Below, one piece after another: positions 18,653-26,276 of a stretch of DNA of 64,000 bases. The translations under genes were made by a program, and so were the position numbers. Source of the stretch: SAR86 cluster bacterium AG-349-I13 (GTDB lineage: Bacteria > Pseudomonadota > Gammaproteobacteria > Magnimaribacterales > TMED112); contig QCDB01000003.1 of the NCBI GenBank assembly GCA_003278815.1, forward strand, positions 44,707 through 108,706, given 5' to 3'. The notes under the pieces were generated by a model. That model did not search any database. It saw only the letters and a list, made by a program, of their open reading frames with translations, and had not been told where the DNA came from. How positions within the stretch are numbered: position 1 is the first letter of the stretch; each line of letters starts with the position of its first letter.

Positions 18653-19697
18653 TGCTCTGAGCTTTTAATGAATCGAGCATCTCATCGATGTCACCATCAA
18701 GGAAATTTTCAATATTATATAAGGTTAATTTTAACCTATGGTCAGTTATTCTTCCTTGAGGAAAATTATATGTTCTAATTTTTTCGCTTCTATCTCCGGA
18801 ACCAACAAGCGATTTTCTTTCACTGGCTTTTTTCTGTTCAATTTTTTGCTTTTCAACATCATATATTTTTGCTGAAAGCAAAGCTAAAGCTTTAGCTTTA
18901 TTTTTATGCTGACTTCTATCGTCTTGACATTCAACTACGATTCCCGAAGGAATATGGGTTAATCGCACGGCCGAATCAGTCTTATTTACATGTTGACCGC
19001 CTGCTCCAGATGCTCTGTATGTATCAACTCTTATTTCTGACATATCCAAATCTTTTTCTTGAATATCATCCAATTCAGGCATAACGGCGACAGTTGCAGT
19101 AGATGTATGAATTCTCCCCTGAGATTCGGTAAGTGGTACTCTCTGAACTCTGTGAACTCCTGATTCAAATCTTAGTTTTCCATATGAATCATTACCAATT
19201 ATTTTGATAATAACTTCTTTAAATCCACCTGGACCTGAGACTACTTCTTTAATTTTTTCTGTTTTCCAGTTACTTCTCTCAGCATACCTTGAAAACATTC
19301 TGTACAAATCACCTACAAAAATTGAAGCTTCATCTCCGCCTGCTCCTGCCCTCAGTTCTAGAAATGAATTTCGAGAATCATCTTTATCTTTTGGCAAAAG
19401 TTGAATCATTATTTCAGATTCCAGTTGCATTAATCTTTCTTCGCAATTTGACTTCTCCTCTGTAGCCATATCTCTCATTTCATCGTCATTTAGGAGGTTT
19501 TCAAGGTCTGCCAATGTTTGTTCTGTTTTTTGATATTCTGACCAATTTTCAACAACATCTTTTATTTCAGCAAATTCTTTATTCAAAGTAGTTAATTTAG
19601 ATATATCTGACGTAACAGAGGGGTCTGCAAGTTTATTGCTTAATGAATTAGCTTTTTCTTGTAGGCTCGCCAAAGAGCTTCTAATGCTATCTTTCAT
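18618..19697 (-). CDS. prfA: Peptide chain release factor 1
   Basis: Terminates translation at UAA and UAG. I take the ATG at 19697, giving 359 residues, close to the 360 of E. coli; a longer frame to 19763 would run back into hemA. The GGQ motif is in [19 protein letters not shown]. The stop-codon recognition tripeptide reads PLT in [11 protein letters not shown], where E. coli RF1 has PAT; the flanking Pro and Thr are kept. It lies 4 bases after hemA. Confidence 0.96.
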   Translation of the reverse strand: MKDSIRSSLASLQEKANSLSNKLADPSVTSDISKLTTLNKEFAEIKDVVENWSEYQKTEQTLADLENLLNDDEMRDMATEEKSNCEERLMQLESEIMIQLLPKDKDDSRNSFLELRAGAGGDEASIFVGDLYRMFSRYAERSNWKTEKIKEVVSGPGGFKEVIIKIIGNDSYGKLRFESGVHRVQRVPLTESQGRIHTSTATVAVMPELDDIQEKDLDMSEIRVDTYRASGAGGQHVNKTDSAVRLTHIPSGIVVECQDDRSQHKNKAKALALLSAKIYDVEKQKIEQKKASERKSLVGSGDRSEKIRTYNFPQGRITDHRLKLTLYNIENFLDGDIDEMLDSLKAQSNAEKLLEIQDG

Positions 19698-19701
19698 ATC
19701 T

Positions 19702-20862
19702 TTAATTGTCTCTTTTTTTTGGTGAAAAGGATTGATCCAAAATTTTAGAAACATGAAACGCATTTTTTGAAGCTATCTCTTCAGCAAGACCATTAATTAT
19801 ATCTTCAGGCTTCGAACCATCTTTTAATTTCTTTAATGCATTTTGTACAGCTATGCCTTTGATTTGGTTTTGATCCTCATGGAATTTCTTCTGCACATTA
19901 TTTATGTTTTTTCTATTCTTGAGTTTGCTAAATTCGCTGTCTGCATTCTTGATAATAAGATCTTCTGCTAATTTGACTGCTTCTTCCCTTCCTTTGAGAT
20001 TTGCTTTAACCATCTCACTAATTGCGTCAAGAGTTAATATGCTTATCTCTTTATTATTTTGGTCTTCAGTTAAGTTTCTTGGTATTGCAAGGTCAAAAAT
20101 AACACTCCCTTCAGTTACATTATTAAGATCGAATAGAGGTGAATCTGCTGACGCAGCTATAACAATAATTTGAAAATCAGAAATATTCGAGTTTAATTCT
20201 TCCAAAGGATGTGATTCTATATTTTCAATTTTGATTTGAGATCTGTTGAATACCTTTAACTGATAATTTCTTTCTATTAATCGCTTAATTAGTGCTCTAC
20301 CAACATCTCCTCCGCCAATAATTAATATCGACTTTTTTTCAAGTTCTAATATCTTATTCTCAACTAGTGAAGCAATTGATAATGGATTTTTTGATAATTC
20401 TGTTTCAGATCTAATCTCTTTTGAGAAATTAATAGCTCTATTGAAAATTATTTCCAGGTCAGTATCCAAATACTGAAATTCTTTTGAATTTTGAAATGAT
20501 TTTTTTACTTGTCCAAAAATATCGGGTTCTCCAACAATCATTGAATCAATACCTGTCATAACTCTAAGCAAATGTTTAAAAGCCTCATTGTTTGAAAATA
20601 GATATTGGTCATTCTTCCTAAGATGTATATTTTTACCTGTTAAATTCTCAAGGTATGCATCAAACACTTTGATGTCTGTTCTTTTGCAAAATGAATAGAA
20701 CTCTGTCCTATTGCAAGTTGACAGAAATATACCATTATCAAACGGGGTGTGACTTTTTAAATTTGCAATAATTTCATCGATCTTTTCTTTATTAAAAGCA
20801 AATTTTTCTCTAACCTCTAATGAGGTAGATTTATGACTTATTCCCCAGCAATGAAATTCCAT
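19702..20862 (-). CDS. hemA: Glutamyl-tRNA reductase HemA
   Basis: Reduces Glu-tRNA(Glu) to glutamate-1-semialdehyde, the first step of C5 haem synthesis. The 386 residues have the catalytic Cys50 in STCNRTEFY, the same position as in E. coli, [13 protein letters not shown] at the N-terminus, the NADPH loop [10 protein letters not shown] near 190, and a C-terminal dimerisation helix. It heads the operon hemA-prfA-prmC and continues into the five-gene accessory tail. Its first four codons overlap those of the divergent lolB. Confidence 0.95.
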   Translation of the reverse strand: MEFHCWGISHKSTSLEVREKFAFNKEKIDEIIANLKSHTPFDNGIFLSTCNRTEFYSFCKRTDIKVFDAYLENLTGKNIHLRKNDQYLFSNNEAFKHLLRVMTGIDSMIVGEPDIFGQVKKSFQNSKEFQYLDTDLEIIFNRAINFSKEIRSETELSKNPLSIASLVENKILELEKKSILIIGGGDVGRALIKRLIERNYQLKVFNRSQIKIENIESHPLEELNSNISDFQIIVIAASADSPLFDLNNVTEGSVIFDLAIPRNLTEDQNNKEISILTLDAISEMVKANLKGREEAVKLAEDLIIKNADSEFSKLKNRKNINNVQKKFHEDQNQIKGIAVQNALKKLKDGSKPEDIINGLAEEIASKNAFHVSKILDQSFSPKKRDN

Positions 20863-21276
20863 GGTTTTATCTCAAAAATTATTTTTTATCCTATTTATTT
20901 AATATTTTTTTTATCAAGCTGTGCAAGTTTAAATACATCTCTTCAAACATACAATCTTGAAGGAAAATTATCTTATGTATCTGACGAAATATCAGCAATT
21001 TTTTTAATAAAAATTTTTGGCGACGAAAAAAACCTACAAATCTCTTTATTTGAGCCATTAAATGGGGATTTAATTGGAAATTTACAAGGTTCTGGAAAAT
21101 ATTGGAGCAGAATAAATCCAAAAAATTCAGAATTTTTAAATTCTCTACCTGAGCCCGCTAAAATTAAGGGCTTTTTATCTAAAGAATGCTTAAAAAAACC
21201 AAGTTGTGAATTAAACTTTGTCGATAAGAATAAAGACATGAAAATTAAAATAATTTTAAGATATGTTCAAATATAG
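20851..21276 (+). CDS. lolB: Outer-membrane lipoprotein receptor LolB (short)
   Basis: LolB receives lipoproteins from LolA and inserts them in the outer membrane. With the start at 20851 the product has 141 residues, against about 207 in E. coli. A lipobox LSSC (Cys24) follows a hydrophobic segment, and YNLEGKLSY matches the family start of the mature barrel (FxxxGKxAV). Its position between hemA and ispE is the gammaproteobacterial one and supports the call. A further in-frame ATG at 20833 lies deeper inside hemA. It overlaps ispE by 14 bases. Confidence 0.7.
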   Translation: MKFHGFISKIIFYPIYLIFFLSSCASLNTSLQTYNLEGKLSYVSDEISAIFLIKIFGDEKNLQISLFEPLNGDLIGNLQGSGKYWSRINPKNSEFLNSLPEPAKIKGFLSKECLKKPSCELNFVDKNKDMKIKIILRYVQI

Positions 21277-22060
21277 AAGTTGTGGAAAAATTAATAGTTT
21301 TTTGAATGTTTTATCTGAAATGCCAAATGGCTACCACAAGATTAATACTCATTATCAGTTGATCGATATTTTTGATGATATTGAATTTACAGAAAATGAT
21401 GTTGACAAAATTGAGACAAATGCAAAATTAGACTTTGAAAGTAATTCAATTAAACGAGCTATAAACTGGTTCAATAAAAAATTTAATAAAGATCAGGGCT
21501 TCAGAATCAAACTAACGAAAAATATTCCGATTGGAGCGGGCCTAGGAGGTGGAAGTTCGAATTGTGCTACAACATTAAAATTTTTATGTAATTATCACGG
21601 TGAAGACATCAGTGCTTTAGACTTGGAAGAAATCTGTTTTAGCTTAGGAGCAGACGTGCCAGTTTTTTTGAAGGGCTTTAGCTCTTATGCCGAAGGATGT
21701 GGAGAGATATTGAAAGAAAGATACTCTACTAATTCATCATACTTAATGTTGATTCCAAATATTTTTATTTCAACCAAAAAAATTTTTGATTCCAAATTTC
21801 TTTCATTCGATACCAAAATGGATAAATCCATAAATAGTTTACTAAATGTTTTACTGCGTGAAGATGAAGTTTTTAATAAGCAGTATTTTGGCCTTGAATC
21901 TTTGTTAGGTGCACATATTTTTAAGAAAATAAAATTAAGTGGTTCTGGTTCAGCAATGTTTATTCAAGATCCGGAAAAAATGGAAATAAATCTTATCTGC
22001 AATAAAATTGAAAATAGTTTTAGAGTTTTTCAAGTTAAAGCATTAGAATACTATCACTAG
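21263..22060 (+). CDS. ispE: 4-diphosphocytidyl-2-C-methyl-D-erythritol kinase IspE
   Basis: GHMP kinase of the MEP isoprenoid pathway. The 265 residues show the N-terminal GKINSFLNV, the ATP-binding glycine loop PIGAGLGGGSSNC near residue 90, and the C-terminal LSGSGSAMF. Slightly shorter than E. coli IspE (283). It stands five bases before the tRNA(Gln) gene and overlaps lolB, so the two proteins and the tRNA are probably cotranscribed. Confidence 0.94.
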   Translation: MFKYRSCGKINSFLNVLSEMPNGYHKINTHYQLIDIFDDIEFTENDVDKIETNAKLDFESNSIKRAINWFNKKFNKDQGFRIKLTKNIPIGAGLGGGSSNCATTLKFLCNYHGEDISALDLEEICFSLGADVPVFLKGFSSYAEGCGEILKERYSTNSSYLMLIPNIFISTKKIFDSKFLSFDTKMDKSINSLLNVLLREDEVFNKQYFGLESLLGAHIFKKIKLSGSGSAMFIQDPEKMEINLICNKIENSFRVFQVKALEYYH

Positions 22061-22065
22061 AACAT

Positions 22066-22140
22066 TGGGGTGTCGCCAAGTGGTAAGGCAGAGGCTTTTG
22101 ATGCCTCCATGCGTAGGTTCGAATCCTACCACCCCAGCCA
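22066..22140 (+). tRNA. tRNA-Gln (anticodon TTG)
   Basis: A 75-base cloverleaf with encoded CCA. The acceptor stem is TGGGGTG with CACCCCA, the anticodon loop is CTTTTGA with TTG, and the T-arm is GTAGGTTCGAATCCTAC. The sequence closely follows E. coli tRNA(Gln). It sits between ispE and prs, as in Pseudomonas, and has no promoter of its own that I can see. Only 7 bases separate its CCA from the prs ATG. Confidence 0.97.
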
Positions 22141-22147
22141 GTATAAA

Positions 22148-23095
22148 ATGAATAACAGGGTAATATTTACAGGAAGTTCCAATCCACAGCTAGCGTTAAA
22201 AGTTGCTGAAAATCTTGATGCAAATCTAGGTGCCATTCAAGTTGGTACTTTTAGTGATGGTGAAATAAATGTTGAGATTAATGAGAATGTAAGAGGAAAA
22301 GATACATTTGTAATTCAATCAACTAATTTTCCTGCTGAAAAAAATTTAATGGAATTAATACTTATTATTGATGCTCTCAAAAGAGCATCGGTAAAATCTA
22401 TCACAGCAGTCATACCTTATTTCGGCTATTCAAGACAGGACAGAAGAATTAGGTCTGCTAGAGTACCTATAAGTGCAAAGGTTGTGGCAGATATGCTTAC
22501 AAATGCAGGTGTTACTAGAATTATTACATTAGATATTCATTCGGAGCAAATTCAAGGATTTTTCTCTTTCCCAATGGACAACATTTACACTGCAAATTTA
22601 ATGGTTAAAAATTTGCTAGATGATTACAAAGTTGGGGATCTTCAAGTTGTTTCACCAGATACTGGTGGAGTTATAAGAGCTCGTTCAGTAGCAAAAACCC
22701 TTGGAGTTAAAGATCTTGCAATTATTGATAAAAGAAGGGAGAAAGCTAATGAATCTCAAGTAATAAATTTAATCGGAGACGTCGAAAATAAGGTTTGCAT
22801 AGTCCCAGATGATTTAATTGATACTGCAGGCACACTTAGTAATGCAAGTCATGCTCTTAAAGAAAAAGGTGCAAAAGAAATTATAGCTTATATTACGCAT
22901 CCAGTTCTATCTGGAAATGCTGTAGAGAATTTAAATAATTCTGCAATTGACAGGTTGGTTGTATCAAACTCCATAGATATTGGTGACAAATCGAAAAAAT
23001 GTCCTAAAATAGACGTCTTTGACATTTCACCAATACTGTCGCAGGCAATAATAAGACTTATGACAGGTGAGTCAATAAGTGAGTTGTTTACTTAA
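22148..23095 (+). CDS. prs: Ribose-phosphate pyrophosphokinase
   Basis: Makes PRPP from ribose-5-phosphate and ATP for nucleotide, His and Trp synthesis. The start at 22148 gives 315 residues, the exact length of the E. coli enzyme; a longer frame would translate through the tRNA. Motifs: FSDGEI near 37, PYFGYSRQDRR near 95, and the PRPP loop DDLIDTAGT near 220. The leader between the tRNA CCA end and the ATG is GTATAAA, with no Shine-Dalgarno. Confidence 0.96.
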   Translation: MNNRVIFTGSSNPQLALKVAENLDANLGAIQVGTFSDGEINVEINENVRGKDTFVIQSTNFPAEKNLMELILIIDALKRASVKSITAVIPYFGYSRQDRRIRSARVPISAKVVADMLTNAGVTRIITLDIHSEQIQGFFSFPMDNIYTANLMVKNLLDDYKVGDLQVVSPDTGGVIRARSVAKTLGVKDLAIIDKRREKANESQVINLIGDVENKVCIVPDDLIDTAGTLSNASHALKEKGAKEIIAYITHPVLSGNAVENLNNSAIDRLVVSNSIDIGDKSKKCPKIDVFDISPILSQAIIRLMTGESISELFT

Positions 23096-23097
23096 AA

Positions 23098-23805
23098 ATG
23101 GAAAATTTAAAACTTAAAGCTGAAAAAAGAGAAAAAGTTGGTGGATTAAGTTCCAAAACTGCCGTTTATAAAGAAAATAAAATTCCAGGCATAATCTATG
23201 GAGGGAAGGATGAACCTCTACCAATCCTAGTCAACAATAATGAGCTTTTGAAAATAATCAATAATGAAGGGCTCTTCAATACTGTTGTTGAAGTAGAGCT
23301 TGATAAAAAAACAGAAAATGTTGTTTTCAAAGAAGTGCAAAAACATCCATCCAAAAATATATTTACTCATATTGATTTACAAAGGGTAGTCAAAGGCACA
23401 AAAGTAAGCGTCGTTGTTCCGGTGCTTCTTAAAAATCAAGATAAGTGTTTTGGAGTAAAAATTGAAGGTGGAGTTATAAATCATGTTCTTAAAGAAATTT
23501 CAGTTTTAGCAAGTCCAGAAGCAATACCTGAATCAATTGAAGTAGATATGGAAGAAATTAAAACGAAGGAAAAGGTGAGATTAAGTTCTCTCACAGCTAA
23601 TAGCGAGTATGATTTTCCTTCCAGCTTAAAGAATCAAGACCCTGTTTTAGTCTCAGTGCTAACAGCTAGAGGTGGAGGTCTTGATTTTGAAGATGAAGAA
23701 GTCGATGATGTTGAAGAGGGTGCTGAAGCAGAAAGCACTGAAGCAAGCGATGAAAAATCTTCTGAAGAAAATAGCTCAGACAATTCTGAGGAAAAATCCG
23801 AATAA
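23098..23805 (+). CDS. rplY: 50S ribosomal protein L25 (CTC/TL5 type)
   Basis: Binds 5S rRNA. The 235-residue long form has the N-terminal L25 domain (KAEKREKVGGLSSK, IPGIIYGG) and the beta-rich TL5 C-terminal domain, then a tail of about 40 residues made almost only of Asp, Glu, Ser and Ala. The ATG lies 2 bases after the prs stop with no clear Shine-Dalgarno, which suggests coupling to prs translation. Confidence 0.94.
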   Translation: MENLKLKAEKREKVGGLSSKTAVYKENKIPGIIYGGKDEPLPILVNNNELLKIINNEGLFNTVVEVELDKKTENVVFKEVQKHPSKNIFTHIDLQRVVKGTKVSVVVPVLLKNQDKCFGVKIEGGVINHVLKEISVLASPEAIPESIEVDMEEIKTKEKVRLSSLTANSEYDFPSSLKNQDPVLVSVLTARGGGLDFEDEEVDDVEEGAEAESTEASDEKSSEENSSDNSEEKSE

Positions 23806-23806
23806 C

Positions 23807-24376
23807 TTGTTAGATCTTTGTATTATTGGTCTAGGCAACCCAGGCGATAAACATTTTAAAACCAGACATAATGCTGGCTATGATTATCTTGAAAGCCTTT
23901 GCAATGATCTTAATGTTGTTTTAGCCCCAAATAAAAAACTTGATGGCTATTATGGAGAAGCTGTTATTAATGATCTAAAGGTTGGCTTTCTAAAACCTAA
24001 TGAGTACATAAATAATAGTGGTAAATCAGTTCTTTTAGTAAAGAAATATCATGTTAAGAATTTATCAGACATATTAGTAATCCATGATGATATGGACCTT
24101 GAGCCTGGAGAGGTCAAACTTAAAGAAGGTGGGGGTCATGGCGGACATAATGGTCTTAAAGATATCATTGAAAGAGCTGGTAAAGATTTTGTTCGATTAA
24201 GATTTGGTATCGGCCACCCTCCCACCAAGCAGGAAACAAATGCATGGGTGATAAAAAAACCAAATCCACAAGAAAAACAAGGTTTAGAAGAATCCTTTGC
24301 CAAAGCAGATTTTGCCAGAGATTATATTCTGGAAAAAAAATGGCTAATTGCCATGAATGAACTTCATAAAAAATGA
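23807..24376 (+). CDS. pth: Peptidyl-tRNA hydrolase
   Basis: Recycles peptidyl-tRNAs released from stalled ribosomes. I choose TTG at 23807, one base after the rplY stop, because the family fold begins at once (LCIIGLGNPG) and the result of 189 residues fits the usual 190-195. An in-frame ATG at 23750 would add a Lys-rich segment that lies inside rplY. The catalytic His is in RHNAGY and the conserved Asp in DDMDLEPG. It overlaps ychF by 4 bases (ATGA). Confidence 0.93.
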   Translation: MLDLCIIGLGNPGDKHFKTRHNAGYDYLESLCNDLNVVLAPNKKLDGYYGEAVINDLKVGFLKPNEYINNSGKSVLLVKKYHVKNLSDILVIHDDMDLEPGEVKLKEGGGHGGHNGLKDIIERAGKDFVRLRFGIGHPPTKQETNAWVIKKPNPQEKQGLEESFAKADFARDYILEKKWLIAMNELHKK

Positions 24377-25461
24377 GTATCAAGTGTGGCATAGTTGGAC
24401 TGCCCAACGTAGGTAAATCTACATTATTCAATGCATTAACCTCACAGAAAATTGATGCTGAAAATTTTCCATTTTGCACTATCGAGCCAAACATAGCTCG
24501 CGTAAACATACCCGATGCTAGATTGGATCAACTCGCAGCATTGGTAAATCCTGAGAAAGTTCTTCCGTCATTTATGGAATTTGTTGATATTGCTGGTTTG
24601 GTTAAAGGTGCTCACTCTGGTGAAGGTCTTGGTAACAAATTTTTATCACATATTAGAGAAACCCAATGTTTTGCACATGTAATCAGATGTTTTGATGATG
24701 AAAATGTAATTCATGTAGAAGGCAAAGTGTCTCCACTTGAGGATCTTGAAACAATTGATACAGAACTCATACTGGCAGACCTCGAGATAATTGTTAAACG
24801 TAAAGAGCGTATTGGAAAACAGTTAAGAAATGGAGATAAGGCAACGCAATTTGAATTTGATTTATTGGAAAAGATTGAAAACCATCTGAATGAGACAAGA
24901 CCTATTAGGGATTTATCTTTTGAGCCTCATGAAAATGAAATTTTAAAACAAATACAGCTAGTAACTGCCAAACCATTTTTTTTCATTGCTAATCTGCATG
25001 AGGATGAAAATAAAAATACTCATTATACAGCCCTAGAGGATTATGCTGCTAAATCTGACCTTCCTGTTATTAAAGTATTTGCCAAAGCTGAGGGTGAATT
25101 GGTTGATTTAGAACCTAACGAAAAAATAGAATATCTTGAAATGCTAGGGCTTCAAGAACCAGCACTGAATGCAGTAATTAGAAAGGGGTATGAAATGCTT
25201 AATTTATTCTCATACTTTACTGCAGGCCCGAAAGAAGTGAGAGCATGGTCAGTTAAGACAGGCTCGACAGCTCCTCAAGCTGCTGGAAAAATTCATACAG
25301 ATTTTGAAAAAGGATTTATCAAGGCAGAAGTTATTGGTTTTGATGATTACATGTCTTATGGTGGTGAGCTTAAAGCAAAAGAAGAAGGCAAATTAAGAAT
25401 TGAAGGCAAAGATTACATTGTTAAAGACGGTGATGTCATTCACTTTAGATTTAATGTGTAA
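24373..25461 (+). CDS. ychF: Ribosome-binding ATPase YchF
   Basis: Obg-family P-loop protein that prefers ATP over GTP and binds ribosomes. The 362 residues include the G1 loop GLPNVGKSTLFN, G3 in DIAGL, and a C-terminal TGS domain ending in GDVIHFRFNV. Length matches E. coli YchF (363). pth-ychF is the usual pair in Gammaproteobacteria. Confidence 0.96.
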   Translation: MSIKCGIVGLPNVGKSTLFNALTSQKIDAENFPFCTIEPNIARVNIPDARLDQLAALVNPEKVLPSFMEFVDIAGLVKGAHSGEGLGNKFLSHIRETQCFAHVIRCFDDENVIHVEGKVSPLEDLETIDTELILADLEIIVKRKERIGKQLRNGDKATQFEFDLLEKIENHLNETRPIRDLSFEPHENEILKQIQLVTAKPFFFIANLHEDENKNTHYTALEDYAAKSDLPVIKVFAKAEGELVDLEPNEKIEYLEMLGLQEPALNAVIRKGYEMLNLFSYFTAGPKEVRAWSVKTGSTAPQAAGKIHTDFEKGFIKAEVIGFDDYMSYGGELKAKEEGKLRIEGKDYIVKDGDVIHFRFNV

Positions 25462-25462
25462 A

Positions 25463-25493
25463 TTGATGTAATTAAAAATTAATTATTTATAAT
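25463..25493 (+). promoter_or_regulatory. Promoter of tRNA-Met
   Basis: TTGATG (25463-25468) and a perfect TATAAT (25488-25493) are 19 bases apart and stand just after the ychF stop. Expected transcription start is near 25500, a few bases before the tRNA at 25507. The spacer is two bases longer than the optimum. Confidence 0.6.
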
Positions 25494-25506
25494 TACTCTC
25501 TGCATT

Positions 25507-25583
25507 GGCTATGTAGCTCAGCTGGTTAGAGCGCAGCATTCATAATGCTGAGGTCCTTGGTTCAAGTCCAAGCATAGCCACCA
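25507..25583 (+). tRNA. tRNA-Met (anticodon CAT), elongator type
   Basis: A 77-base cloverleaf with encoded CCA. The acceptor stem GGCTATG pairs with CATAGCC, the D-arm is GCTCAGCTGGTTAGAGC, the anticodon loop TTCATAA carries CAT and the T-arm is GGTTCAAGTCC. The body follows E. coli elongator tRNA(Met). A CAT anticodon could also mean tRNA(Ile) modified by TilS, but the acceptor and D-arm favour Met. Confidence 0.93.
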
Positions 25584-25585
25584 TT

Positions 25586-25603
25586 GAAGTGTTGTTTTAC
25601 TTC
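25586..25603. terminator. Weak hairpin after tRNA-Met
   Basis: GAAGT and ACTTC can form a 5-bp stem with an 8-base loop, followed on the plus strand by TTT. It overlaps the stop of the convergent small membrane gene. It may help end tRNA-Met transcription, but the stem is short. Confidence 0.25.
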
Positions 25604-25830
25604 TTTAAGATTGCAAAAATTATTGCAACAGACACTAATGCTATAACACCGTCCTGCCCAATACTATTTAGAATAGTTGCAAAGTTTTCGTAAACAGAAC
25701 CTATAAAAGCTGTATCAGGTCCAAATAAAACTCCCAAAAGGAGAGATACTGCAACCACTAAGAGTAGAACTTCGGTGAGCTTCTCTAAGAATCCTTTAAG
25801 TTTAGGAAAATCAAAATCTAAAAATTTCAT
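25597..25830 (-). CDS. Small two-helix membrane protein B, unknown function
   Basis: Not recognised. The 77 residues comprise a charged N-terminus with Lys and Asp/Glu (MKFLDFDFPKLKGFLEKLTE), a hydrophobic helix (about 20-36), a middle loop with GPDTAFIG and an N-rich part, and a second helix (about 60-75) ending in Lys-Lys. It aligns over most of its length with the next upstream small protein (shared GF, LT, G, D, F-G-V-N, LG-G, II, L-K positions), so the two look like tandem paralogues. No Shine-Dalgarno is visible; a hairpin sits 9 bases before the ATG. Confidence 0.7.
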   Translation of the reverse strand: MKFLDFDFPKLKGFLEKLTEVLLLVVAVSLLLGVLFGPDTAFIGSVYENFATILNSIGQDGVIALVSVAIIFAILKK

Positions 25831-25839
25831 AACATGAAA

Positions 25840-25863
25840 GCATGAGGGTTTTACCCCTCATGC
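25840..25863 (-). promoter_or_regulatory. Hairpin between the paired small membrane genes
   Basis: A perfect 9-bp inverted repeat, GCATGAGGG with CCCTCATGC, surrounds a 6-base loop. On the minus strand it lies 11 bases after the upstream gene's stop and 9 bases before the downstream ATG, and the next bases are TTT, too few for a good terminator. It could partly end transcription, protect the upstream mRNA end, or control initiation of the second gene. Confidence 0.6.
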
Positions 25864-25874
25864 AAAATTATACT

Positions 25875-26105
25875 CTATTTGATGTTTAGTACACCCATAA
25901 TTATGAGTAATACGATTAGACCTGCAAGTCCTGAATCACCCAACATACCGACATACATTACGAGGTTATCTATAACATCGCCAACAAAGAATAAATTATC
26001 AGCACCGACGGCAATAGAACCAACGATACCTAAGCCAATAACGGCTACCAGAATACCTGTAAGACCATTAACAAATCCTACAATAGTTTTCATCATACTA
26101 TCCAT
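25875..26105 (-). CDS. Small two-helix membrane protein A, unknown function
   Basis: Not recognised. The 76 residues have an N-terminal helix (about 12-34, rich in Gly, Val and Ile), a short loop GADNLFFVGDVIDN, and a second helix (about 56-73) ending in NIK. It resembles protein B encoded just downstream. A strong purine run GGGGGAA precedes the ATG. Candidate promoter elements TTGATT and TATTAC, 18 bases apart, lie upstream. The Gly-rich helices suggest oligomerisation in the membrane, which is inference. Confidence 0.7.
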   Translation of the reverse strand: MDSMMKTIVGFVNGLTGILVAVIGLGIVGSIAVGADNLFFVGDVIDNLVMYVGMLGDSGLAGLIVLLIIMGVLNIK

Positions 26106-26145
26106 AATTCCCCCATGTAATAGTTAGGGATATGGTACAAAATCA

Positions 26146-26241
26146 ATGGCAATTCACAAATTATTTTACATTGGTGTTTTTACAGTTTTTATAGGGGGAT
26201 GCGGTGATATAAATTTGGCTTATGTTGTGTTAGGTCAATGA
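26146..26241 (+). CDS. Possible 31-residue lipoprotein
   Basis: An ATG frame of 31 codons in the gap between the small membrane genes and the FAD oxidase. It reads as a basic N-terminus (MAIHK), a hydrophobic stretch, a lipobox-like IGGC with Cys19, and a 13-residue remainder. It could be a tiny lipoprotein such as those named entericidins. An AGGGA lies too far upstream (about 15 bases) to be a good ribosome site. The frame is short enough to be chance; the lipobox is the only support. Confidence 0.3.
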   Translation: MAIHKLFYIGVFTVFIGGCGDINLAYVVLGQ

Positions 26242-26276
26242 AAAAACACTAGATATAGTATTTTCAAGGATTTTAA

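Noticed and set aside
18618..19697. PLT in place of PAT in the RF1 stop-recognition tripeptide
   Set aside because: The outer Pro and Thr that define RF1 are kept and the middle position varies in the family, so changed stop-codon reading is not supported.
25507..25583. tRNA-Ile with a lysidine anticodon instead of tRNA-Met
   Set aside because: Both have CAT in the gene, and tilS is nearby, but the acceptor stem and D-arm follow elongator tRNA-Met.
25597..26241. Small membrane genes as prophage holins or a toxin-antitoxin pair
   Set aside because: No phage genes, integrase or attachment repeats surround them, and neither protein has a toxin or antitoxin pattern I recognise.
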